NCBI GenBank assembly: GCA_027486675.1
Contig: JAIXOQ010000004.1
Location: 62,001 to 126,000, forward strand
Source of the DNA: Pseudomonadota bacterium
Lineage (GTDB): Bacteria; Bdellovibrionota; UBA1018; CAIMNF01
Direction of reading: 5' to 3'
DNA length: 64,000 bases
Shown: positions 23,710-32,723 of the stretch, in pieces
Layout of the letters: each line of letters starts with the position of its first letter
Numbering within the stretch: the stretch's first letter is position 1
Position numbers and translations under genes: made by a program
Notes under the pieces: model-generated
Told to the model about the DNA's origin: nothing
Databases searched by the model: none
What the model saw: the letters and a program-made list of their open reading frames with translations, nothing else

Positions 23710-25295
23710 GCTTTTGAACCACCCATCGCCTTACCAATCTTCCATTCATCAAAAGCGTTCTTAGGAAACTCTTGCACCACTTGCCCACGGAAAAAGACGA
23801 GCATGCGATCCGACAGCGTGATCAGTTCATCGAGTTCGGTACTCAGCAATACAATCGCCGAGCCTTCATTGCGTGCCGCAAGAATCGCCTTGCGGATCCG
23901 CTCGATCGCACCGATATCCACACCACGCGTCGGTTGTGCGATTAAAAGAATTTTTGGTTTGTGATCCATGGCACGCGCAAGCATCGCCTTTTGCTGATTC
24001 CCACCTGACATGCGCCCTAAAACGGCGTTCGAATAGGAGGGCCGAATATCAAATGACTCAATCCCTTTGTCCACGCTTCGTGACAGAGCAAAACGCTGTA
24101 TCCACGGACCGGAGCGATATCTGCGATCGTTCTGCTGTCCTAAAAAATGATTCTCCACCAAACTTTGGCGAAGCATCAAACCCTCTAAGTGACGATCCTC
24201 TGGCACCACACCCACCCCAATCCGATGGAGCTCAAAAAAATCTGCGCGACTCGTGTCTTGTCCAAGCATCTCAATGCTGCCTTGACCGGTTTTTGCAGAA
24301 CGCAGAGGCGAAGCAAGCGCACGAAAAACGGCTGAGGTCCCATTCCCTTGAATTCCCGCTAAACCTAAGATTTCACCCGGCATCACTGTGAAGGATACGT
24401 CTTGATAGCCTTCTCCTTGTGAAGCCCCGGAAACCCCTTTTACACGAATGGCTGGGGCACGATCGGTATTTGCAAACATGGCTCTGTGGCCAAGATCCTT
24501 TAATTCTACCTTCCGCCCCACCATCAGCTCTGCGAGTTTCTCTTCGTCGCTTTCCTGCGTGGGAACAGAAGCGATGAGTTCGCCTCGGCGAATCACGGTA
24601 ATTTCATTCGAGTGTTCTAAAACTTCCTTCAATTTGTGTGAAATCAGGAGGATCGATTTGCCACGCTCTTTTAGTTTCGTGAGATTCACAAAGAGCCGTT
24701 CAGTCTCCTGTGGGGTCAACACGGCAGATGGTTCATCTAGGATGAAAACTTTCGCCTCACGGAATAAGAGTTTTAAAATTTCAAGACGCTGTCGCTCTCC
24801 TACTGTGAGCTCACAGACCAAACGGTCCCAGTCTTGAAATGGGATCTCGAACTCTTCGGCCAGACTATTCAACTTGGTTCGCGCAGCACTTCTTGAAACA
24901 ACGACGCAACCCCATTTCGTTGGCTCTGCCCCTACAATCACGTTATCTAAGGCTGTCATTTGTTCGGCCAACATGAAGTGCTGGTGAACCATGCCGATCC
25001 CGGCTGAGATTGCCTCGCTTGGAGAGCGAAACTGGACCAGTTTTCCGTCGATAAAGATTTCGCCTTCATCTGGCTCATAGAGCCCAAACAAAACATTCAT
25101 GAGGGTCGACTTGCCCGCGCCGTTTTCACCCACTAAAGCATGAAGGCTTCCAGGAGCAACCTTGAGACTAATGTCTTTGTTCGCCGTGAATGCGCCAAAA
25201 CGCTTTGTAATGCCCTTAAGCTCTACGGCAGATACCACCACAGGGTTATGAGTGCTACCACCCCCGCCCAGGGCTCGTTCCTTAAGACTTTCCAT
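23706..25295 (-). CDS. Nucleoside-type ABC transporter ATP-binding protein (double ATPase)
   Basis: 529 residues with two fused ABC ATPase domains, as in sugar/nucleoside importers. Domain 1 has Walker A GENGAGKST near residue 56, ELTVGERQRLEILK and FILDEPSAVL. Domain 2, from about 275, has the usual degenerate P-loop (GIQGNGTSAVF), MSGGNQQKAMLARA and LLIAQPTRGVD, the last with Ala-Gln in place of the common Asn-Glu/Asp-Glu. It energises import. It overlaps the binding-protein gene by 14 bp and the permease by 4 nt. Confidence 0.92.
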   Translation of the reverse strand: MESLKERALGGGGSTHNPVVVSAVELKGITKRFGAFTANKDISLKVAPGSLHALVGENGAGKSTLMNVLFGLYEPDEGEIFIDGKLVQFRSPSEAISAGIGMVHQHFMLAEQMTALDNVIVGAEPTKWGCVVVSRSAARTKLNSLAEEFEIPFQDWDRLVCELTVGERQRLEILKLLFREAKVFILDEPSAVLTPQETERLFVNLTKLKERGKSILLISHKLKEVLEHSNEITVIRRGELIASVPTQESDEEKLAELMVGRKVELKDLGHRAMFANTDRAPAIRVKGVSGASQGEGYQDVSFTVMPGEILGLAGIQGNGTSAVFRALASPLRSAKTGQGSIEMLGQDTSRADFFELHRIGVGVVPEDRHLEGLMLRQSLVENHFLGQQNDRRYRSGPWIQRFALSRSVDKGIESFDIRPSYSNAVLGRMSGGNQQKAMLARAMDHKPKILLIAQPTRGVDIGAIERIRKAILAARNEGSAIVLLSTELDELITLSDRMLVFFRGQVVQEFPKNAFDEWKIGKAMGGSKA

Positions 25296-26289
25296 TTTTC
25301 AGGTAATAATCAGGGACCTGACGTTTTCCGGAAATGATCTCAGCCTTGAAAGTCTCCGTTTGTTTCAGTGCCTCTTTGCTGAGGAGGCTTTTATTGAAGC
25401 TATCAACAGCGAAAGAAACACCATTATTCTTCAAACCAAAGCGGCTCGTACCACCTTGGAATGTGCCAGCCTTTAATGCCTGAGCCATTTCAAAAACGGC
25501 GTTATCCACGGACTTCACCATGCTGGTAAGAATCCTGCCTGGGCGAATCCAGTTCTGGTTACTGTCGACGCCGATCGCGAAAACTTTCTTCGCTTCCACT
25601 GCGTCAAAAACACCGATTCCGGAATTTCCAGCGGCGACGAAAATCACGTCTGCTTTGCGCTGGATCTGATCTAACGCGAGTTCTTTTGCTTTTGGCGGAT
25701 TGTTCCAAGCTTCAGGAGTGACTCCTAAGTAATTCGATAGGACTTGAACTTTTGGATTCGCCTGCTTTGCACCCGCCTCATATCCCATCTGAAATCTTCG
25801 GATGAGCGGCACATCCATGCCGCCGATAAAACCAACCACGCCTGTTTTCGAATGAAGCGCCGCAAGGGCACCTACGAGGTAGCTTCCTTCTTGCTCTTCA
25901 AAAAGTACCGACTTCACGTTCGGTAGGCCCGCATCTGCGTCAATGAGCGCGTACTTCTGATTTGGGAAGCGGGGCGCCACCTTACGAATCGCATCCCTCT
26001 GCAAGAACCCAATCGAGATGATGAGATCATACTTTTTCTCACTCAAGGACCGAAGCAAGGTTTCATAGGCATTATTGTCAGGAGCCTCGACCACTTTAAT
26101 TTCTGCGCCGAGCTCTTTTTCCACCCGGAGCAAGCCCCTATAGGCAGACTCATTAAATGACTTATCGTTCTTTCCAGCGGAGTCCGTGATCAAAGCAACT
26201 TTGATTCCGGTACCTTCACCCTGTGCCAAAAACGAAAACAAGAGCGTGAGCAGGCCCAAAGAGGCAGTCCTAAATCCGAGGATCGTCAT
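25282..26289 (-). CDS. BMP family nucleoside-binding protein (BmpA/PnrA-like)
   Basis: About 335 residues from the ATG at 26289, chosen because it opens a clean signal peptide (GFRTASLGLLTLLFSFLAQG). The mature protein begins KVALITDSAGKNDKSFNESA, the signature of the BMP/PnrA family, with GFIGGMDVPLIRRFQMGYEA near residue 160 and VIFVAAGNSGIGVFDAV near 210. Relatives bind purine nucleosides. No lipobox Cys is evident, so it may be a free periplasmic protein. It is first in the transporter operon and divergent from the Tad-like gene, 58 bp apart. Confidence 0.9.
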   Translation of the reverse strand: MTILGFRTASLGLLTLLFSFLAQGEGTGIKVALITDSAGKNDKSFNESAYRGLLRVEKELGAEIKVVEAPDNNAYETLLRSLSEKKYDLIISIGFLQRDAIRKVAPRFPNQKYALIDADAGLPNVKSVLFEEQEGSYLVGALAALHSKTGVVGFIGGMDVPLIRRFQMGYEAGAKQANPKVQVLSNYLGVTPEAWNNPPKAKELALDQIQRKADVIFVAAGNSGIGVFDAVEAKKVFAIGVDSNQNWIRPGRILTSMVKSVDNAVFEMAQALKAGTFQGGTSRFGLKNNGVSFAVDSFNKSLLSKEALKQTETFKAEIISGKRQVPDYYLKNGKS

Positions 26290-26347
26290 GCGCGGTAGGT
26301 TACCCGAAGAGACCCCACCCTGGTGTAAAATTGAGACAAGGGACAGA

Positions 26348-28600
26348 ATGAATTCAGTGGGAAGCATAAAAAAACAGTCGGAGTCGGGCCAGGGGCTAGT
26401 GATGGCGCTGGCTATGATCCTAAGCCTGCTGCTGTTCTTTCAGTTTGTGATCAACACTGGGGTCCTAGTAACCGCTAAAATTAGTCTACAAAATGCAGCC
26501 GACGCCGCCGCCTATGCCGGGGCCTCGGTTCAAGGGCGACAGATGAACGCGGTGTCGTATCTGAATTACGAAATGCTCAGGCAATATAAGAAATTTTTGG
26601 CCCGCTATGTGGTCGTTGGGAATTTAGGGAAGAACAATTTTCCCAATTTGCCGGGTCCGAATCCTGCATATTCACTGTTGCTGATTAATAATGCAGGAGG
26701 AACGTCCACCTTAGTGACTGGCGTCCCGAGCGTATGCATCCCGGTCAATATAGGAACTGCGACCGGGGGCGGCACGCCGAGTAAGGATGTTTCGTGCGGA
26801 ATCGCTGGGTCCCCATCGACGAGCAACATCATAGCCACTGTGTATCAAGCTGGAGCCAACCAAAGCATCAGTGATCTCGGGCAATCGATGATCAATAACG
26901 CGGCAACTTTAGACAAGTTTCAGCAGAAAAAATGCTTCTTCAACGGCCAGCTGAACGAATTCATCTTGCTCAATTGGCTTTTTAATACCGACGGTCCCAA
27001 CACTACTGGCGGAACTTTTAGCATCAACGCCATGGTGGATCAGTTCTTGGGCACGCTAACCACTCAGACTGGGATCACGGTTACGAATCAGGAGAAACAG
27101 ACATTAAAGGATAGCGTACGATTTCTTACGGCTGGCCTTGGCTTATTTCCGAGGAACATGCTGAATCTTCTTCGGATCCGCACGCTGACCGATGGGTATC
27201 TCAACCGACCGCCACGGAAAGATGTCAATGCGAGCGATGCGGAGTCTCTGGCCAAATCTCCCTCGGCCGATGTGCATGAGCGCACACTGCAAGCGTATTA
27301 CTCGGCTTTGTATAATTTGAACGAGACCGTGTTTGACCGCTCGACCTTTACCATGAGCGAAGTCATGGCCGCACCTTCCATCCGCATCGAGGAGCAGCTG
27401 GTGGACTTCGTGGTTTTTGTGCAAAGGATTTTACCAACTAGCCGTCCTTTGGCTGAAGTACAAAGCGCATGTGTCTCTTCCATCGATGCTCGTGAAGTGA
27501 AGGGCGCACCGGTCGGGATCAAACGGACCGATACCTCAACACTCGCCTATGCAGTTCATCTGAAGTCTGAGGCGAAATTATTATTTCTACCCGGAACGAT
27601 CGAACTCGAGGCGACCGCAGCGGCAAAGCCCTTTGGGAGCCGGATATCGCCCACGACGCTGAACGCCGAAGCTGAGTTCACCAAAAAAATCACGCCAGGG
27701 AATACCTTGATTCCAGATTCAGCCACCAATGCTCCAGTGCCAATCCTGTGCAAGACACGAACGCCCCTGACCGGGACCAATACACCGGCTGAAGCATGCA
27801 CTTTGCCGAATCTGAAGGTTGGCCGCGAGGGCTCCGATTTCCAGTCGACGTCTTTCTTGATTGGTCTACTCGGCGGGCCATCTCCGGCAGGACAGGGATA
27901 TTTGTTCAATCCTGCCCTCGTGAACCGGGTGATGAACCGTGCGATGCTCCCCTACCGCACCGAAGTTGGACGCTACAATATTCTGCCCAAGGCTTCCCAC
28001 GGGACGCGCGCTTGCGAACACATCAATTACGCATCCAAGTCCGATGCTGGCGTCTACCAGTTTTATGCGCCACTGACCACCCCGGATGCGGCAGCGAAGG
28101 TCTCAGACGAGATCAACAAGCTCGCCAGTTCGGTTTTTTCAGATTCTTTGGAAGCGAGCGCGAGCCCCGGGAATGCGGGATTCCTGATCCAGGATCTAAA
28201 GAATCGCCTGGTCACCGGGCTACAGGCTTATGTGCAGACCATGAAGTCCGGCGCCCCACAGGACGCAGAGGATGGAGAGAGCGAGACGACCGCGGCTGTG
28301 CAAATCCCTACGATGATGAGGAGCTTCCCGACGGGCGGCTCGACCTACTTTGTGCCTCAGGGGCAAAGCCCAGACTGGTCGGACCCTAAGTACGTGGCGA
28401 CGACAACGGATGAGGTTTTGACCTCTTGGGGGCCCTTTAACGAGCGCTTAGATACCAATCCTTACAACTGTTCCACCGGGTTGCGGGGGATGCGTGCACG
28501 GTTTGGTTACAGCGTGAAGATGGTTGGGTTTGACACACTTCGAAGTGGAGCATCCGCAATTCCGGGGACCGACCCAAATTATGAACGTATAACGCATTGA
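26348..28600 (+). CDS. TadE/TadG-like exported protein with pilin-type N terminus
   Basis: About 750 residues. The N terminus reads SGQGLVMALAMILSLLLFFQ, then NTGVLVTAKISLQNAADAAA and YAGA. This is the Tad-type membrane anchor pattern (Gly before a hydrophobic helix, later LQNAADAAAYAGA). The long C-terminal part is extracytoplasmic, Thr/Ser/Asn-rich, with scattered Cys. Relatives are minor pilins or assembly proteins of Flp/Tad pili, but no other tad genes are here. The ATG at 26348 is chosen because the anchor follows within 20 residues and aaggga lies upstream; the longer frame overlaps the divergent gene. Confidence 0.75.
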   Translation: MNSVGSIKKQSESGQGLVMALAMILSLLLFFQFVINTGVLVTAKISLQNAADAAAYAGASVQGRQMNAVSYLNYEMLRQYKKFLARYVVVGNLGKNNFPNLPGPNPAYSLLLINNAGGTSTLVTGVPSVCIPVNIGTATGGGTPSKDVSCGIAGSPSTSNIIATVYQAGANQSISDLGQSMINNAATLDKFQQKKCFFNGQLNEFILLNWLFNTDGPNTTGGTFSINAMVDQFLGTLTTQTGITVTNQEKQTLKDSVRFLTAGLGLFPRNMLNLLRIRTLTDGYLNRPPRKDVNASDAESLAKSPSADVHERTLQAYYSALYNLNETVFDRSTFTMSEVMAAPSIRIEEQLVDFVVFVQRILPTSRPLAEVQSACVSSIDAREVKGAPVGIKRTDTSTLAYAVHLKSEAKLLFLPGTIELEATAAAKPFGSRISPTTLNAEAEFTKKITPGNTLIPDSATNAPVPILCKTRTPLTGTNTPAEACTLPNLKVGREGSDFQSTSFLIGLLGGPSPAGQGYLFNPALVNRVMNRAMLPYRTEVGRYNILPKASHGTRACEHINYASKSDAGVYQFYAPLTTPDAAAKVSDEINKLASSVFSDSLEASASPGNAGFLIQDLKNRLVTGLQAYVQTMKSGAPQDAEDGESETTAAVQIPTMMRSFPTGGSTYFVPQGQSPDWSDPKYVATTTDEVLTSWGPFNERLDTNPYNCSTGLRGMRARFGYSVKMVGFDTLRSGASAIPGTDPNYERITH

Positions 28601-28683
28601 TGTTTGGGGGTGTGATTCATCGTTGCGCCGGTGTGTGCTGTCAGCTACGTTTTTAGACTAAACCTTTCGTGAGGAGTCACACC

Positions 28684-29211
28684 ATGGCCAAGAAGACCAA
28701 GAAAAAGTCCGCAAAAAAAGCAGCACCGAAGAAAAAGGTTGCCGCTAAGAAGAGCAAAAAGCCCGCTGCAAAGCCCGCAAAAAAGGCCGTAGCTGCGAAG
28801 AAGAAAAAGCCTGTAGCTCAGAAAAAAGCTGCGGCCAAGAAACCAGTGGCAGCAAAGAAGGCTGCTCCTAAGAAAGCTGCGGCACCAGCGGCGAACAAAG
28901 GTCCAGCAGCAAAGGCTAAGAAGGCCGTAGTTGCTGCGACAGTCCTCGCACCGGCGATCGCATCGGCTCTCACCGATTCCGATGACGAAGGCATGATGGA
29001 GGAGACCTTCATTGAAGATGAGGAGTCTCTGAAAGACGCTGCTGACGACGAAGAAGAAGAGGATTCCTACTATTCCCGCGCGGTCGACGACGATGTCGAA
29101 GACGAGGATGAAGAGGAAGAACTTGAGGAAGAAGAGTTAGATGACGACCTCGAAGAAGAAGAGGAAGATGACGCCGAAATGGACGACGTCATGGATGAAG
29201 ACGACGATTAG
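28684..29211 (+). CDS. Histone H1-like Lys/Ala-rich protein with acidic tail
   Basis: About 175 residues of extreme composition. Residues 1-85 are Lys/Ala/Pro repeats (AKKAAPKKKVAAKKSKKPAA style), as in histone H1 C-terminal tails and bacterial H1-like proteins. A short hydrophobic linker AVVAATVLAPAIASAL follows, then about 80 residues dominated by Asp and Glu. The basic half should bind DNA or RNA; the acidic half could mask it or bind a partner. The start is the second ATG, in the context gaggagtcacaccATG. A weak terminator overlaps its stop codon. Confidence 0.8.
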   Translation: MAKKTKKKSAKKAAPKKKVAAKKSKKPAAKPAKKAVAAKKKKPVAQKKAAAKKPVAAKKAAPKKAAAPAANKGPAAKAKKAVVAATVLAPAIASALTDSDDEGMMEETFIEDEESLKDAADDEEEEDSYYSRAVDDDVEDEDEEEELEEEELDDDLEEEEEDDAEMDDVMDEDDD

Positions 29212-29219
29212 TCGTTTTT
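29201..29219 (+). terminator. Weak terminator overlapping the stop of the H1-like gene
   Basis: acgac-gatta-gtcgt followed by tttt; the loop contains the first bases of the stop codon. Confidence 0.35.
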
Positions 29220-29249
29220 GAGACTGCAGAAACCTTTTAAGGGGGGCTC

Positions 29250-30563
29250 ATGGAGATCCGCGACGTTGTGCACGGTGTGATCACCGTTGAAAACCATGAG
29301 CTCCCTATTCTTGATTCAAGACCATTCCAAAGACTAAAGCAGATCAAGGCGACCGGCTTCGCTGAAAACTCCTACCCCGGTGCAACCCATACGCGGTTCA
29401 TCCATTCTCTTGGCGCGATGGAGACTGCCACGCATGCCTGGGATCGGATCGCGGGCCGTAGCGATGGCGTGGGGCGAATGAAGCATGAAGACTTTCTTCG
29501 CCTGCGAGCGGTGCTCCGAATTGCAGCTCTTCTGCATGACATTGGCCATGGGCCGTTTTCCCACACCATTGAGTTCGCGATGCCAGCGGCATCGCTGCTG
29601 AAGATCCCAGGGCTTTCTGCTGACGTTGCAGGCGAGAGGCAGGCGACCCACGAGGATTACACCATCAAGACCATCTTGGATTCGAGCCTGACCCCAATTT
29701 TGGAGCGGGCGGTCCGAGGATTTGGGTTCACGCCGCGGCATGTGGCGGCATTGGTGGATCCAGAGTACCTGCCGGACGATGATTTCTTTCAGGCGAGGCG
29801 GGATAGCGGTGATGTGGTGGACTGGTTTCCGCTGCTGCACCAACTGGTGTCGAGCGAGCTCGATTGTGATCGCATGGACTATCTGAGACGAGACAGCTTT
29901 CACGCGGGGGTCAGCTACGGTGTTTTTGATGCGGAGTGGCTGCTGTCCTGCTTGCGGCCCGTCATTCAAGGTGGGCGAGCGTACTTAGGGTTTGAACATA
30001 GGGCGATCTACGCGTTTGAGGATTTCTTGCTGTCGAGGTTTCACATGTTTCTGATGGTTTATACTCACCACAAAACGGTGATCTATGACGAAATGTTGAG
30101 GCTTTTTTTGACGAGTCCGGATTGTGACTACCGACTTCCCACTGATATCGAGGAATACTTCTTTAGAAATGACGCGGAGCTACTCTCCCATTTGGATCGT
30201 TCGAAGAACGAGTGGGCGCGGCGAATTGCTGACCGCGTGCCCTACGGGTTACTGCTTGAAACCCATTCGGGGATACCGACGGATGCGAGGGCTCAGACTG
30301 GGCAGGAGGCGCTTGTGAGCCAGGTTAGAGAGAGACTGAAGACCAAGGGTGTTGGGTTCATTGAGAGCACTTCGACCAGTCAATTGTCGAAGTACTACGG
30401 TCGCGAGGATTTTCCGATTTTTGTGCACTACGATAATCGGTTGTCGCCGGCGACAGACATCCCGCTTGAGGAGTGCACAGAGCTTTTTACCAGGTATTCG
30501 GGTCTGCGTTCGATCACCCGAATCTACGTCGCACCAGAAAGTTTGGCGGCGGCTCGGATCTAG
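29250..30563 (+). CDS. HD-domain phosphohydrolase (dNTPase-like)
   Basis: 437 residues of the SAMHD1/dGTPase-like HD superfamily. Metal-binding motifs are visible: THTRFIHSLG near residue 47 (first His), LLHDIGHGPFSHT near 97 (His-Asp and second His), and SELDCDRMDYLRRDS near 203 (final Asp plus substrate-side residues). The start MEIRDVVHGVITVENHE matches the family opening 'kiirDpvhG'. Homologues hydrolyse dNTPs or related nucleotides; activity here is inferred. Cytoplasmic. aagggggg lies just before the ATG. Confidence 0.88.
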   Translation: MEIRDVVHGVITVENHELPILDSRPFQRLKQIKATGFAENSYPGATHTRFIHSLGAMETATHAWDRIAGRSDGVGRMKHEDFLRLRAVLRIAALLHDIGHGPFSHTIEFAMPAASLLKIPGLSADVAGERQATHEDYTIKTILDSSLTPILERAVRGFGFTPRHVAALVDPEYLPDDDFFQARRDSGDVVDWFPLLHQLVSSELDCDRMDYLRRDSFHAGVSYGVFDAEWLLSCLRPVIQGGRAYLGFEHRAIYAFEDFLLSRFHMFLMVYTHHKTVIYDEMLRLFLTSPDCDYRLPTDIEEYFFRNDAELLSHLDRSKNEWARRIADRVPYGLLLETHSGIPTDARAQTGQEALVSQVRERLKTKGVGFIESTSTSQLSKYYGREDFPIFVHYDNRLSPATDIPLEECTELFTRYSGLRSITRIYVAPESLAAARI

Positions 30564-30604
30564 TGTTGACACAACATTCTTGGTTCGCTAATTTTCGTTG
30601 CTCG

Positions 30605-31531
30605 ATGAAAAAACTGGGGCTGCTGGTTTCGGCCCTTCTCTTTACCCTGACTTCTACGCACTCGGCGCATGCAAAGCGCGAGGCAGACTTAAGCCCAAAG
30701 TTTATTTGCTACGCGCTTTCTGAAGGATTGGCTCTCATTCGGGAAGAGTCAGAGCCGCAAACACGGCAAGAGAACAACGCACTGGTAATCGCATCGCTTG
30801 ATGCACTTGATCCGAGCGCTGGCCCAGAGGATGCGGCTAAAAGGATCAAAAAAACTTCAGCATTGATTAAGAACTGGCCTGAAAAGGTGGCGACTGCTCG
30901 CGTGTTGCGTGGCCAGGAGGATATAGCGCGATTCCAGGAGTTGGTGCTTTATGCGCAGAACGCAAAAGTACTGAAATCGAACTACAACAGCCTGTATGAT
31001 TCCTACGGACTGCCTAGGCTTGGTGTCATTAGAAATATATTCCTGAGGGGCCTTTATCAATCACTTGCTGTTGTCGCGGCAGGAGGGGTAAATACGCTTG
31101 TTTCTCTCTACGGTCTTTCGGATCTTAGGACCATTTACGAAGTCTTCTTGGTGCCACTCTTTGCGGTCGACGGCTACCTCCTTTGGCCTTCCCATTCTTC
31201 ATTTTCTCGGTCTTTACCTAACGCACTGAAGAATGAAACGTTAGCTCAAGAGGACCTTCCTGCTGGTGCTTGGAGTGCTACCTACGGCAAGCGACATCTT
31301 AGCGCTGAAAGTTTCGCGAAACAGAGAAACTACGAAAAAATTTCCCCATTGGCATTCTTGAATCGAGGCAACTCAGAAAAGTTCGACATCCTGGTTGTAA
31401 ATCATATGGGTAAAGACGGTGTTCCTGAAATGATCGTCACTTTCACTTATGCGTTAACGGGGGACTACGAGACCACTCCAGTCCCGCCCAAGAAACGTCC
31501 AGGCGATCCTGCATCCGCTACTGAGTTTTAA
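30605..31531 (+). CDS. Hypothetical exported protein
   Basis: 308 residues from the ATG at 30605, which opens a clean signal peptide (KKLGLLVSALLFTLTSTHSA, cleavage near AHA). The mature protein is helical, with a hydrophobic stretch near 155-175 (LYQSLAVVAAGGVNTLVSL). I see no known domain. The tail is Pro/Lys-rich. It overlaps the end of the convergent HNH gene by 14 bp. The layout (signal peptide, helical part, central hydrophobic hairpin) resembles the unknown protein at 19793, but I see no clear sequence match. Confidence 0.6.
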   Translation: MKKLGLLVSALLFTLTSTHSAHAKREADLSPKFICYALSEGLALIREESEPQTRQENNALVIASLDALDPSAGPEDAAKRIKKTSALIKNWPEKVATARVLRGQEDIARFQELVLYAQNAKVLKSNYNSLYDSYGLPRLGVIRNIFLRGLYQSLAVVAAGGVNTLVSLYGLSDLRTIYEVFLVPLFAVDGYLLWPSHSSFSRSLPNALKNETLAQEDLPAGAWSATYGKRHLSAESFAKQRNYEKISPLAFLNRGNSEKFDILVVNHMGKDGVPEMIVTFTYALTGDYETTPVPPKKRPGDPASATEF

Positions 31532-32606
31532 AGGCTTCAGGGGGTATTGATAGACCGGCATTCATTGCCACAAATCGGTTGTGCGCGGCACACAGATGCC
31601 TAAGATTGCTGAGTTCCGTCTTTCCACCCAATGCGAGTGGCTTCCGATGGTCGATCTGTAAATGCGACGTTGAACTACATCTACGCTTTGAAGCCGGATC
31701 TACATATTCACAGCGAGCACCGGACTTAAGTGCAATGGAAGCTTTAAATGCAGCGGGGATAATCCTCGAAAATGGATTGAATTGGCTAATCCGACGTCTT
31801 TGCTGAGCGGGTTGCTGCGCGGAAACCACTCGATCTCCATACAGAGGGACCTTACGAACGTCATCCGTGGTTGGCGGGAATTTATTCTCGGCTGCGCCGG
31901 CCGGCTGACTAGATGAGGATCCATTATTCCCAGGCCCACTCCCTTGGTCCCCATCGTTTCCGGCGACGACAATATACTTCCGTCTCTTCTCTTCTTTCTC
32001 GATCAATGCTTCAAGCGCGCGGTCAAACAAAGATCCTAAATCGACCACGGAAACAAGTTCTCGAGCCCTTCTAATTTTGGCCTCTGTCTCAACGTCGATT
32101 TCGAACTGAACGCCTGAACGAGTCGACGTACGATAGAAAATCTTTTCCTTGAGTGCAGCCTTAGCTATGGGGGTGGTCAACATTTTCTCCAGGCTGGATT
32201 GGAATTGCCGCTTGCTTGACCCAACGGCTGCCTCAACAAGTATGTCTTTAAAGTCGTTTGAGGTCTTTTCACCAGTTGTTTGCTCTTCAAGGTCGATCGC
32301 ACGCTTGAGTAATGCCGCATTCGATGGCGATATTGTCCCTGCATGGACCAGTTCTCGGACTTTAGGTACCGATTTCATAGCCCCCACCGCTCGCGCTCGC
32401 TCATAGCTCTGCGACTTCGTTAGCCCGAGTTCCCTCACACAGAACTCGAAAAGATTTGGATAAGCCATTTCCAAATGAAGCTTACGAATGTCTACTTCAT
32501 AGAGGTGTTCGAGGAAATCAGAGATGGTTTCGCGTTCGCGCACCACCATATTGCGGGCACCTTCTAACACTTGATCGTTCTCTAAGTCTGAATATTTGCG
32601 TTTCAT
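31518..32606 (-). CDS. HNH endonuclease with helical DUF222-like N terminus
   Basis: 362 residues. The N-terminal 200 residues are helical (FLEHLYEVDIRKLHLEMAYP, then LTKSQSYERARAVGAMKSVP). A low-complexity Gly/Ser/Gln linker follows, then a C-terminal HNH nuclease: CEYVDPASKRRC, HLQIDHRKPLALGGKTELSN and LRHLCAAHN, giving the Cys zinc pairs and the catalytic His. It is a paralogue of the protein at 55530. Such solitary HNH genes are repeated in some genomes; their role (mobile element, DNA processing in predation, or defence) is unsettled. A ccgtttccggaaacgg palindrome lies 86 bp before the start. Confidence 0.85.
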   Translation of the reverse strand: MKRKYSDLENDQVLEGARNMVVRERETISDFLEHLYEVDIRKLHLEMAYPNLFEFCVRELGLTKSQSYERARAVGAMKSVPKVRELVHAGTISPSNAALLKRAIDLEEQTTGEKTSNDFKDILVEAAVGSSKRQFQSSLEKMLTTPIAKAALKEKIFYRTSTRSGVQFEIDVETEAKIRRARELVSVVDLGSLFDRALEALIEKEEKRRKYIVVAGNDGDQGSGPGNNGSSSSQPAGAAENKFPPTTDDVRKVPLYGDRVVSAQQPAQQRRRISQFNPFSRIIPAAFKASIALKSGARCEYVDPASKRRCSSTSHLQIDHRKPLALGGKTELSNLRHLCAAHNRFVAMNAGLSIPPEAFKTQ

Positions 32607-32691
32607 TGTGACGCATACATCTGCAAATCGTAGACCACTCTACTACCTTTGGATTTGGCAGTCTGGAATCCGGATTCGTAAGAATCATTTC

Positions 32692-32709
32692 CCCGTTTCC
32701 GGAAACGGG
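32692..32709. promoter_or_regulatory. 18-bp palindrome cccgtttccggaaacggg, copy 4
   Basis: A perfect 18-bp palindrome between the HNH start (32606) and the end of the metallo-beta-lactamase gene (32724). It is on the upstream side of the HNH gene. Confidence 0.5.
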
Positions 32710-32723
32710 ATGGAAAAATTATT

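Noticed and set aside
25326-25335. tttccggaaa inside the binding-protein gene as another regulator site
   Set aside because: Only the 10-bp centre matches; the flanking ccg/cgg pairs are absent.
26290-26347. Purine riboswitch before the nucleoside transporter operon
   Set aside because: Only 58 bp separate it from the divergent gene, too short for the aptamer plus expression platform, and no aptamer core bases are seen.
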